DNA of 5,265 nt, taken from a bacterium. Lineage in GTDB: Bacteria; Babelota; Babeliae; Babelales; Vermiphilaceae. The stretch spans positions 1 through 5,265 of the forward strand of contig DAOUPL010000051.1 in NCBI GenBank assembly GCA_030626185.1. Reading direction: 5' to 3'. The notes below the pieces were generated by a model, which worked only from the letters and a program-made list of their open reading frames with translations, did no database searches and was not told where the DNA came from. A program made the translations under genes and the position numbers. The stretch's first letter is position 1; each line of letters starts with the position of its first letter. Below, one piece after another: positions 1 through 5,265 of this stretch.

Positions 1-84
1 CTAAAAAAGGGGATAGTAGGGTGAAGCAGCCTAACCGGCGATTGAGGTGAATAAAGTTATTAAAAACCGGAACTTTTTATTTTG

Positions 85-735
85 TTAATAACCGGAACTA
101 ATCACTTTGGTATAACATGCATTATTATTTTTGAGCTCTTCTTTTAAGCGAAGAAGTGCAGTATCAATGTGGTGTGCAGCGTAATATTTTGGTTGTGTTC
201 CATGATACAAGATAAAGTGATCATCTTTTGCAGATGCAAGTTCTTTAGAAAAAGCTTTTTCTGTAAGTTTTTTTATTGTTTGATCTTTTAAAATATTAGC
301 AAGTATTACGTTAGGATTTTTTGGGTAGTACGTATAGCCACCGTAGCATTTATGATCGGGTTTTTTATTTTTATGTGCAATGACATACATCAAATGTAGG
401 TGGGTAGGAGAAAGTGTTTTAGAAAATGGTTGATTTATAGTTGTATCAGTTTCATCAATTATAGAAGCAATTGTTATTGGAGCAATAAGGTTATCTTTTA
501 TTTCTTTAGGTTGCACAGGTGTTTTTTTGTTAATTGGTGATTTTACCGGAAGAGTTTGTTTTTTAGAAAAATATTTATTTATACAGTACCAGCCAGTAAT
601 GAAAATTCCTGCAGATAGAAATATTGCTTCTCTTTCATAGTCGTTAAGATTTATTTTAGTTGGCTTTGTTGGCAACCCAGTAAGCAAAGCAGCGATCAAT
701 AGTAGTTTTTTGATAAATTTTATAGATGATTTCAT
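85..735 (-). CDS. Hypothetical membrane-anchored protein, function unknown
   Basis: I do not recognise this gene. I start it at the ATG at 735 (216 aa) rather than the in-frame ATG at 747. GGGGGA lies four bases before 735 and can pair with the 16S anti-Shine-Dalgarno, while nothing suitable precedes 747. Residues 1-22 look like a signal peptide or short anchor: basic KSSIKFIKK, then a Leu/Ala/Ile core. A second hydrophobic helix spans about 37-56 and is followed by the basic NKYFSKK. By the positive-inside rule this places the remainder in the cytoplasm. Residues 57-105 are a Lys/Pro/Thr-rich linker. Residues 106-216 look like a small folded region with HLHL (112-115), CYGGYTYY (130-137) and ILYHGTQ (175-181). 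The YHGT motif loosely recalls the first motif of ADP-ribosyltransferase folds, but the protein ends about 35 residues later, so a complete domain is not present. It may be a truncated member of a larger family. It is divergently transcribed from lysS. The reading frame is convincing; the function is not assigned. Confidence 0.7.
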   Translation of the reverse strand: MKSSIKFIKKLLLIAALLTGLPTKPTKINLNDYEREAIFLSAGIFITGWYCINKYFSKKQTLPVKSPINKKTPVQPKEIKDNLIAPITIASIIDETDTTINQPFSKTLSPTHLHLMYVIAHKNKKPDHKCYGGYTYYPKNPNVILANILKDQTIKKLTEKAFSKELASAKDDHFILYHGTQPKYYAAHHIDTALLRLKEELKNNNACYTKVISSGY

Positions 736-789
736 AAATTCCCCCATTTAATAACTTAAAAATAGCCATTTAATCTATTTATAATTGTC

Positions 790-818
790 ATTTAACCACA
801 AAAAAACAGTTTGGTCAA
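790..818 (-). promoter_or_regulatory. Promoter for the minus-strand hypothetical gene
   Basis: Reading leftward, the -35 is TTGACC (813-818, five of six matches to consensus). A 17-base spacer (796-812) follows, then a -10 TTAAAT (790-795) preceded by TGG, which gives an extended -10. Transcription would begin near 783, leaving a leader of about 48 bases before the ATG at 735. A second -10-like TATAAA (778-783) has no good -35. The call rests on hexamers and spacing only. Confidence 0.55.
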
Positions 819-847
819 GTGCAAAAGGGCTTATTTTGGGGGGGTTC

Positions 848-856
848 TGGTAAAAT
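848..856 (+). promoter_or_regulatory. Extended -10 promoter candidate for lysS
   Basis: TGG followed by TAAAAT (851-856) matches an extended -10 (TGn-TATAAT) with five of six bases in the hexamer. No convincing -35 lies 16-18 bases upstream, which extended -10 promoters can tolerate. The start would fall near 863, about 55 bases before the lysS ATG. TATAAA at 869-874 is an alternative -10, also without a clear -35. A run of seven Gs (838-844) sits in what would be the spacer. No T-box or other riboswitch structure is apparent in this short leader. Confidence 0.4.
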
Positions 857-917
857 GGGGTAGTTTTTTATAAACTAAAGAGACTTATAGGAAAAATATA
901 CATATTAATGGTAAATT

Positions 918-2411
918 ATGAGTGATCAAACAAAATTGTCGACAAGTGAAGAATATCGCATACGATCAGAGAAATTGCGTCAAATAAAGGCACAATGCAA
1001 CGAAACAGTATGGCCACAAGTAGCGGAAACTAATGCGACGTGTAAAGACGTTTTAGATGAGTTTGATGATGCTGAAGAAGCACAAAAACGCGAATATACC
1101 GTTGCAGGACGATTGTTAGCTATTCGTGAACATGGAAAAAGTATCTTTGCTCAATTACAAGATCGATCAGCACAACTACAGCTTTATTTTAAAAAAGATG
1201 CTATTGGTGATGATTTATTCGAGTTTTTACAAAAATTTGTTGATGTTGGCGATATTATTTACTGTGAGGGTATATCGTTCAAAACACGCATGGGTGAAAT
1301 TACGCTAAAAGTGAGCAAAGTGCGTTTGTTGAGCAAATGTTTACGGCCATTACCAGAAAAGTTTCATGGGCTTGCTGATGTAGAAACTAAGTATCGTCAG
1401 CGATACCTTGATTTGATCAGTAACCCGTCATCACGACAACGTTTTTTAAAAAGATCAAAGCTTATCCGTCTTATGCGTGAGTTTTTTGATGAACATGATT
1501 TTGTCGAAGTAGAAACACCAATGTTGCATCCCATTCCAGGTGGTGCTGTTGCACGACCATTTGTAACGCATCACAATGCGCTAGATATGGAGTTGTTCAT
1601 GCGTATTGCGCCAGAGCTGTATCTCAAGCGCTTAGTTGTTGGTGGTTTTGAACGAGTGTATGAAATTAATCGTAACTTTAGAAACGAAGGTATTTCTACC
1701 AAGCATAATCCAGAGTTTACGATGGTAGAATTTTATGTTGCGTATCGTGATTATCATTTTATGATGGATTTTGTAGAACAATTGATTAAACGTCTTGTAT
1801 TACGCGTTAGTGGTGCGATGCATGTGCCATTTGGAGAGCATACGCTTGATTTTGAAGCTCCGTTTACACGAATTTCAATGTACGATGCAGTTAAACAACA
1901 CGGATCGCTAACTGATGATGATCTGAAGGACGAAAACATTGATCAAACAATTAAACGCCTTGGCTTAAAAGTTCAAGACAAGCATCCATCGTGGGGGCAT
2001 AAGCTATTTTATCTTTTTGAAGAGCTTGTTGAAGATAAATTAATTCAGCCAACGTTTATAACTGATTTTCCGGTAGAAGTTTCACCGTTGTCAAAACGAT
2101 TAGACGATAATCATAAGTTGACAGGGCGTTTTGAGCTCTCTATTGCCGGTATGGAATTAGCAAATGCTTTTAATGAATTAAACGATCCTGTTGATCAAGC
2201 ACAACGCTTTAAAGCACAAGCAGAAGTTCGTGCAGCTGGTGATGACGAAGCGCATTATTACGATGCTGATTACATTACTGCGTTGGAGTACGCGTTGCCA
2301 CCAACCGTTGGTGCGGGCATTGGAATAGATCGTTTGGTGATGTTGCTTACCGATACGACATCGATTAAAGATGTGATTTTGTTTCCAACCTTAAAGCAGA
2401 AAAAAGATTAA
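918..2411 (+). CDS. lysS: Lysyl-tRNA synthetase, class II
   Basis: A cytoplasmic enzyme that attaches lysine to tRNA-Lys using ATP. The 497 residues match the usual class II LysRS length of about 490-510. An N-terminal helix (about 11-30) precedes the anticodon-binding OB fold (about 58-140, from YTVAGRLLAIREHGK). The catalytic domain starts near 155. Motif 1 lies around 179-202, ending in VEVETPMLHPIPGG. Motif 2 lies around 245-272 (ERVYEINRNFRNEG, then NPEFTMVEFY). Motif 3 is GAGIGIDRLVMLL (465-477). LysRS-specific blocks are also present: FPVEVSPLSKR (384-394) and RFELSIAGMELANAFNELND (404-423). These separate it from AspRS and AsnRS, and from the short paralogue EpmA because the OB fold is intact. 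An in-frame stop at 912-914 rules out an upstream extension. The Shine-Dalgarno is weak: GGTAA at 910-914 is the closest, and AGGAA at 889-893 is too far away. It lies upstream of recJ on the same strand but is separated by a hairpin and a new promoter, so it is probably its own transcription unit. Confidence 0.97.
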   Translation: MSDQTKLSTSEEYRIRSEKLRQIKAQCNETVWPQVAETNATCKDVLDEFDDAEEAQKREYTVAGRLLAIREHGKSIFAQLQDRSAQLQLYFKKDAIGDDLFEFLQKFVDVGDIIYCEGISFKTRMGEITLKVSKVRLLSKCLRPLPEKFHGLADVETKYRQRYLDLISNPSSRQRFLKRSKLIRLMREFFDEHDFVEVETPMLHPIPGGAVARPFVTHHNALDMELFMRIAPELYLKRLVVGGFERVYEINRNFRNEGISTKHNPEFTMVEFYVAYRDYHFMMDFVEQLIKRLVLRVSGAMHVPFGEHTLDFEAPFTRISMYDAVKQHGSLTDDDLKDENIDQTIKRLGLKVQDKHPSWGHKLFYLFEELVEDKLIQPTFITDFPVEVSPLSKRLDDNHKLTGRFELSIAGMELANAFNELNDPVDQAQRFKAQAEVRAAGDDEAHYYDADYITALEYALPPTVGAGIGIDRLVMLLTDTTSIKDVILFPTLKQKKD

Positions 2412-2464
2412 TATTTAGAGACAATGCCATATTTTTCTCTGAGTTTTTTAATGCTCTGCAGGGT

Positions 2465-2519
2465 TTAACAAAAACTATTTTGTTAATTGTATCTTATTGA
2501 GCATCAATTTGTTTTTTTT
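2465..2519 (+). terminator. Possible transcription terminator after lysS
   Basis: A perfect inverted repeat, TTAACAAAA (2465-2473) and TTTTGTTAA (2478-2486), forms a 9-bp stem with a 4-base loop. It has only one C-G pair, so it is weak. A wider pair, ATGCTC (2451-2456) and GAGCAT (2499-2504), encloses it and is followed at 2512-2519 by eight Ts. The T-run is several bases beyond the stem, so this is not a textbook intrinsic terminator. Its place between lysS and the recJ promoter fits that role. Confidence 0.35.
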
Positions 2520-2537
2520 AGTAGCTTGAAGAAGTTT

Positions 2538-2566
2538 TTCATATATTAGTCCTTTTTTGTTATAAT
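2538..2566 (+). promoter_or_regulatory. Promoter for recJ-cmk
   Basis: The -35 is TTCATA (2538-2543), the spacer is 17 bases, and the -10 is a perfect TATAAT (2561-2566) preceded by TGT, giving an extended -10 as well. Transcription would begin near 2573, leaving a leader of about 27 bases before the recJ ATG at 2600. This is the best promoter in the window and suggests that recJ and cmk are transcribed independently of lysS. Confidence 0.65.
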
Positions 2567-2592
2567 TTAAATAATAATTCTTTTGATCCAGT

Positions 2593-2598
2593 GGTGAT
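2593..2598 (+). promoter_or_regulatory. Ribosome binding site that fixes the recJ start
   Basis: GGTGAT is exactly complementary to the conserved ATCACC of the 16S rRNA 3' end. It places its GG five bases before the ATG at 2600. The two in-frame GTG codons at 2591 and 2594 overlap this site, so they are more likely part of the ribosome binding site than start codons. Confidence 0.6.
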
Positions 2599-2599
2599 T

Positions 2600-4357
2600 A
2601 TGCAAAAACAAATAAAAAATCCTATACATACTCAAAAAGGCGCAAAATACACCTGGTTACTACCAGAAGAAAATGCAGAACAAATAAATAAGCTTGCAGC
2701 GCATTTTAGTTTATCTTATTGCGTGGCACAAACACTGATTAATCGTGGCTTTTCAACCATTGATGATATTCAAAAGTTTTTATTTACTTCAAAAGAGGTT
2801 GATGTGCCAGATGGTGCGTTACTCAAAGATGCACAAAAGGCCGTTGATCGCATTAATCAAGCGATTAAAAAAGGTGAAAAGATTTTAGTCTTTGGTGATT
2901 ATGACGTTGATGGTATAACTTCATCAGCGATGATGATGATCTCATTATTACCATTAAATGCAAAGATTAACTTTTTTTTACCACATCGGGTAAAAGATGG
3001 GTATGGGTTGTCGACCAAAGTTGTGCGTCGTGCTGCACAAAATGGCTACAAAGTCATTATCACGGTAGATAATGGCATTACCGCTTTTGAACCAGCACAA
3101 GTGGCAAAAGAGCTTGGAATTGATCTTATCATCACCGATCATCACAAACCGCATGACCACGTTCCTGACGCGTATGCGCTGGTGAACCCTAATCAACTAG
3201 ATTGTGCGTATCCGTTTAAAGATCTTGCTGGTGTTGGTGTAACGTTTAAAGTTTTGACATTGTTGTACGATCAAATTGGTAAAGAATTGCCAACAAAAGC
3301 GTATGAACTTATGTTGCTTGGCACTATTGCTGATGTTGTTCCCTCGTTGGGTGAAAATCGTTTTTGGGTACGTTATGGGTTATCGTACGTTAATAAATTT
3401 CGTAGTAACTCTTTGACTGTACTTGCACAAAATGGCAAAGTTGCCACAAAAGCACTCGGGTCACTGGATATTGGCTTTTCTATTGCGCCACAAATTAATG
3501 CGCTGGGTAGATTAGATGATCCACGACAAGGCGTAATGTTTTTGATCGGTTCTGATTTTGGTCAAGTTAATGAAGTTGGCAAAATTTTATTACAGCTTAA
3601 TGAAACGCGTAAAAAAATAGAACGTGAAATTTTTGCAGAAGTTGTTAAACAAATAGAAGATAAGATCGTTGATATTGATAAAACAAAAGTGGTTATCATA
3701 GTCGGTAAAGGGTGGCCGCCTGGGGTAATTGGTCTTGTTGCATCACGCATTGTTTCAGCGTATGGAAAGCCAACAATTTTATTACATGCAACAAATAAGG
3801 GCATTGCAAAAGGTTCGTGTCGCTCTATTCCTGCGTTTAACATGTTTAATGCTTTGCATGAGTGTCGTGATTTATTGAATCAATTTGGTGGGCATGCACA
3901 AGCTGCTGGATTATCTCTTTCGTTAGAAAATGTACCAATTTTACTACAAAAACTTAATAAATTAGCTGATGAACAATTAACAGACTTTGATTTAGAGCAA
4001 AAAATCATTTTAGATGCCGAAGTTGTGCTACCAGACGTGACGCATAAGTTGGTAAATGATTTGTATAATTTGGAACCGTTTGGTCATGCCAACGACTCTC
4101 CATTATTTTATTTACACGATGTTTCATTAGTTGGTGAGCCAAAATTACTCAAAGAATTACACTTAAAGTGCACCGTATTTTCGCAAGGCGTGGTAAAACC
4201 GGTTATCTTTTTTAATCGTCCAGAGTTGTATCAACAATTTATTGATCACGCTGATGAACAGTTTTCGCTTGCTGTACGCGTGACAGAAAATCATTGGAAT
4301 GGTAAAATTTCTATTGAATTATTGGGTATTGATGTTTCATTTGATAAAAAGGCGTAA
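2600..4357 (+). CDS. recJ: Single-stranded-DNA-specific exonuclease RecJ
   Basis: A 5'-to-3' exonuclease on single-stranded DNA that acts in RecF-type recombination, mismatch repair and base-excision repair. It releases 5'-mononucleotides using Mn2+ or Mg2+. From the ATG at 2600 it has 585 residues, close to E. coli RecJ. An N-terminal RecJ segment (about 15-65) leads into the DHH phosphoesterase domain. Its metal-binding motifs are all present: GDYDVDG (99-105), VDNG (156-159), TDHH (179-182) and GTIADVVP (241-248), plus NALGRLDDP (300-308). The DHHA1 domain follows with GWPPGVIGLVASR (371-383), GSCRSIP (405-411) and GGHAQAAG (430-437). A C-terminal OB-like domain (about 460-585) contains the family block LEPFGHAN. 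GWPPG has Pro where relatives usually have His or Asn. The gene ends directly at the cmk start codon. Intact motifs and normal length indicate an active enzyme. Smaller DHH proteins (NrnA, GdpP) are excluded by the length and C-terminal domain. Confidence 0.96.
   Translation: MQKQIKNPIHTQKGAKYTWLLPEENAEQINKLAAHFSLSYCVAQTLINRGFSTIDDIQKFLFTSKEVDVPDGALLKDAQKAVDRINQAIKKGEKILVFGDYDVDGITSSAMMMISLLPLNAKINFFLPHRVKDGYGLSTKVVRRAAQNGYKVIITVDNGITAFEPAQVAKELGIDLIITDHHKPHDHVPDAYALVNPNQLDCAYPFKDLAGVGVTFKVLTLLYDQIGKELPTKAYELMLLGTIADVVPSLGENRFWVRYGLSYVNKFRSNSLTVLAQNGKVATKALGSLDIGFSIAPQINALGRLDDPRQGVMFLIGSDFGQVNEVGKILLQLNETRKKIEREIFAEVVKQIEDKIVDIDKTKVVIIVGKGWPPGVIGLVASRIVSAYGKPTILLHATNKGIAKGSCRSIPAFNMFNALHECRDLLNQFGGHAQAAGLSLSLENVPILLQKLNKLADEQLTDFDLEQKIILDAEVVLPDVTHKLVNDLYNLEPFGHANDSPLFYLHDVSLVGEPKLLKELHLKCTVFSQGVVKPVIFFNRPELYQQFIDHADEQFSLAVRVTENHWNGKISIELLGIDVSFDKKA
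4346..4352 (+). promoter_or_regulatory. Ribosome binding site of cmk, inside the recJ end
   Basis: AAAAAGG lies five bases before the cmk ATG and within the last codons of recJ. With the stop codon TAA directly followed by ATG, ribosomes ending recJ could restart on cmk, so translational coupling is likely. Confidence 0.5.
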
Positions 4358-5032
4358 ATGATTATCACGATAGATGGACCGGTGGCGAGTGGTAAATCAA
4401 CTGTTGCAAAAGAGTTGGCAAAAAAGTTGGACTATTATTATCTTTATTCTGGTTATATTTACCGAAGTCTTGGTTATTTATTGCACAAAAATTTAAATTA
4501 CACCGCAGAAACGGTTGAGTATGTCAGCAAAGCTGATGTTGATCAGTATTTAGATCGTGATCGTTTGCGTTATGAGTATTCACAACAAGATGGTATTCAT
4601 CTTTTTTTTGATGATCAAGAAATTACTCAATTTTTAAAAGAGCCGATAGTTGATCGGCTTTCTTCACACGTAAGCAGAAATATGTATGTGCGTGATAGCA
4701 TTGTTGATTTACAGCGATTCTTGGCAGCACAACAACCAACAGTGCTAGATGGGCGTGATGGTGGTAGCGTTGTGTTTCCTGATGCTGATTATAAATTCTT
4801 TTTAACTGCGCGGCCAGAAGTTAGAGCGCAGCGTTGGCGTGACATGCAAAGAAAAAAGGGGAATGACTTTACGTTAGAAAAAGCGTTGTATCGCATTTCT
4901 GAACGTGATGCGAGCGATATGCACCGTAGTTATTCACCGTTAATTATTCCAAAAAATTCATTAGTGGTCGATAATTCTGATTTAACGCAAGAGCAAACGT
5001 TGCATCGCGTTTTAGAGTTGCTAGAGCAATAA
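4358..5032 (+). CDS. cmk: Cytidylate kinase
   Basis: A cytoplasmic NMP kinase that transfers phosphate from ATP to CMP or dCMP, recycling cytidine nucleotides for RNA, DNA and lipid precursors. The 224 residues match the usual bacterial CMK length of about 220-230. The P-loop is GPVASGKST (7-15). SGYIYR (31-36) corresponds to the family's (D)TGAMYR substrate-binding segment. The CMP-binding insert spans roughly 40-100. VRDSIVDLQR (111-120) and DGRDGGSVVFPDAD (131-144) match the CMK blocks usually written VR..L...QR and DGRDIGTVVFPDAD. The lid and C-terminal part contain ERDASDMHRSYSPL (182-195). Two departures from the common pattern are visible: Tyr30 where relatives usually have Asp before the (T/S)G, and Gly135 instead of Ile in GRDIG. 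The reading frame is intact and key Arg and Asp residues remain, so activity is expected. The start is fixed by the AAGG site and by the recJ stop codon immediately before it. Confidence 0.94.
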   Translation: MIITIDGPVASGKSTVAKELAKKLDYYYLYSGYIYRSLGYLLHKNLNYTAETVEYVSKADVDQYLDRDRLRYEYSQQDGIHLFFDDQEITQFLKEPIVDRLSSHVSRNMYVRDSIVDLQRFLAAQQPTVLDGRDGGSVVFPDADYKFFLTARPEVRAQRWRDMQRKKGNDFTLEKALYRISERDASDMHRSYSPLIIPKNSLVVDNSDLTQEQTLHRVLELLEQ

Positions 5033-5053
5033 AGTTGCGATTTTTTGTTTAAA

Positions 5054-5092
5054 TTGGTCAAGGTATTTTTATGTCAAAAACACCTTGACCAA
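5054..5092. repeat. Long stem-loop after cmk, possible terminator
   Basis: TTGGTCAAGGT (5054-5064) is perfectly complementary to ACCTTGACCAA (5082-5092). Inside, one A-C mismatch is followed by TTTTT (5066-5070) pairing with AAAAA (5076-5080), leaving the 5-base loop ATGTC. This is 16 pairs in 17 positions. No T-run follows on the + strand and only TTTAAAC follows on the - strand, so it is not a canonical intrinsic terminator in either direction. It could still end or stabilise the recJ-cmk mRNA, be a protein-binding palindrome, or be one copy of a dispersed repeat. Confidence 0.7.
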
Positions 5093-5099
5093 AAGGACA

Positions 5100-5125
5100 C
5101 AAACGTTCCGTTTGATCGTTTTTAC
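5100..5125 (+). terminator. Small hairpin with T-run, candidate cmk terminator
   Basis: CAAACG (5100-5105) pairs with CGTTTG (5109-5114) around the loop TTC. It is followed by ATCG and the T-run ending at 5123. The 6-bp stem is short and the T-run is separated by four bases, so this is a weak intrinsic terminator for the recJ-cmk transcript. It may act together with the larger stem-loop just upstream. Confidence 0.3.
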
Positions 5126-5150
5126 GCGTCACAAGGTTCAAGATTCATTC

Positions 5151-5177
5151 ATCCGTCTACGCTTTGCTACTTCGGAT
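5151..5177. repeat. Degenerate palindrome, repeat-like
   Basis: ATCCG (5151-5155) and CGGAT (5173-5177) are inverted around an imperfect centre, TCTACGCTTTGCTACTT, which contains its own GC-TTT-GC. The sequence is more GC-rich than its surroundings. It resembles interspersed palindromic repeats of the type CATCC...TCTACGC...GGATG seen in some bacterial genomes, but that resemblance is from memory. A single copy in this window cannot prove it is a repeat. Confidence 0.3.
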
Positions 5178-5265
5178 ATCAGAACTTTCCTTGACGCTTA
5201 TCGGATACATAAAAAATTGTTTAGATATAGCTAACTTCACTAAGAAGCGCACAGATTTCCCAAAA
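5157..5265 (-). other. Possible 3' end of a gene entering from the right
   Basis: On the - strand a frame is open from the window edge for 35 codons to a TAG at 5157-5159. It reads FGKSVRFLVKLAISKQ and so on, ending in SSDIRSSKA. The last residues come from the palindromic sequence at 5151-5177, as happens when a repeat supplies a new stop codon. 35 codons without a start is too little to establish a gene, and a chance open frame is quite possible. Confidence 0.2.

Noticed and set aside
3..50. Plus-strand frame open from the left edge ending in NRRLR
   Set aside because: Only 15 codons and no recognisable sequence; it cannot be told from chance.
56..92. Inverted repeat GTTATTAA / TTAATAAC at the end of the minus-strand gene, as a terminator
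   Set aside because: The 8-bp stem has a single G-C pair, a 21-base loop and no T-run after it on the - strand.
908..925. Five-codon leader frame MVNYE overlapping the lysS start
   Set aside because: The only Shine-Dalgarno-like AGGA (889-892) is about 15 bases away, and such a short overlapping frame is expected by chance. There are no lysine codons to suggest attenuation.
1126..1308. 60-codon open frame inside lysS
   Set aside because: It lies wholly within lysS in another frame, and lysS is confirmed by conserved motifs along its whole length.
1754..1939. 61-codon minus-strand frame inside lysS
   Set aside because: Shadow of the lysS coding sequence with no ribosome binding site or recognisable features.
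2978..3196. 72-codon minus-strand frame inside recJ
   Set aside because: It overlaps the conserved DHH region of recJ, which is clearly the coding strand.
3562..3843. 93-codon minus-strand frame inside recJ
   Set aside because: It overlaps the recJ DHHA1 motifs on the opposite strand, and its protein has no recognisable features.
5018..5046. GCAA / TTGC mini-hairpin followed by six Ts at the cmk stop codon
   Set aside because: A 4-bp stem overlapping the stop codon is too weak to call a terminator; the stems further downstream are better candidates.
5131..5150. GGTTCAAGATTC resembling a tRNA T-arm
   Set aside because: The flanking bases do not form a T-stem, and no acceptor or anticodon arm can be found around it.

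Overview
The window is an AT-rich bacterial chromosome segment with tightly conserved housekeeping genes on the + strand and one unrecognised gene on the - strand. Three genes are identifiable from family motifs: a class II lysyl-tRNA synthetase (lysS), the single-strand exonuclease RecJ (recJ) and cytidylate kinase (cmk). The standard genetic code works throughout. The low GC and the small Lys/Asn-rich membrane-anchored protein of unknown function would fit a host-associated lineage such as Candidatus Dependentiae (TM6). That placement is an impression from sequence style, not a demonstrated assignment.

Layout: 1-84 is non-coding or the tail of something outside the window. 85-735 (-) encodes a hypothetical protein with an N-terminal signal-like segment, one transmembrane helix and a small C-terminal domain predicted to be cytoplasmic. 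736-917 is a divergent control region: a good promoter reads leftward into the hypothetical gene, and an extended -10 element next to a run of seven Gs reads rightward into lysS. lysS occupies 918-2411. The gap 2412-2599 holds an AT-rich hairpin, a T8 tract and a strong extended -10 promoter for recJ. recJ (2600-4357) and cmk (4358-5032) abut exactly, stop codon to start codon, and look like a translationally coupled pair. 5033-5265 has no complete gene. It carries a long near-perfect stem-loop, a second small hairpin, and a degenerate palindrome that overlaps the possible end of a - strand reading frame entering from the right.

The three recognised genes serve translation (lysine charging), DNA repair and recombination (5'-3' ssDNA resection) and pyrimidine nucleotide supply (CMP/dCMP to CDP/dCDP). 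recJ and cmk are probably co-transcribed from the promoter at 2538-2566. A biochemical link between them (RecJ releases 5'-dNMPs including dCMP, which CMK phosphorylates) is possible but speculative.

I see no CRISPR array, transposase, tRNA, rRNA, or defence or biosynthetic system, and nothing that amounts to a clear undescribed system. The items most worth a second look are the unrecognised - strand protein, the stem-loop after cmk and the G-tract in the divergent promoter region.
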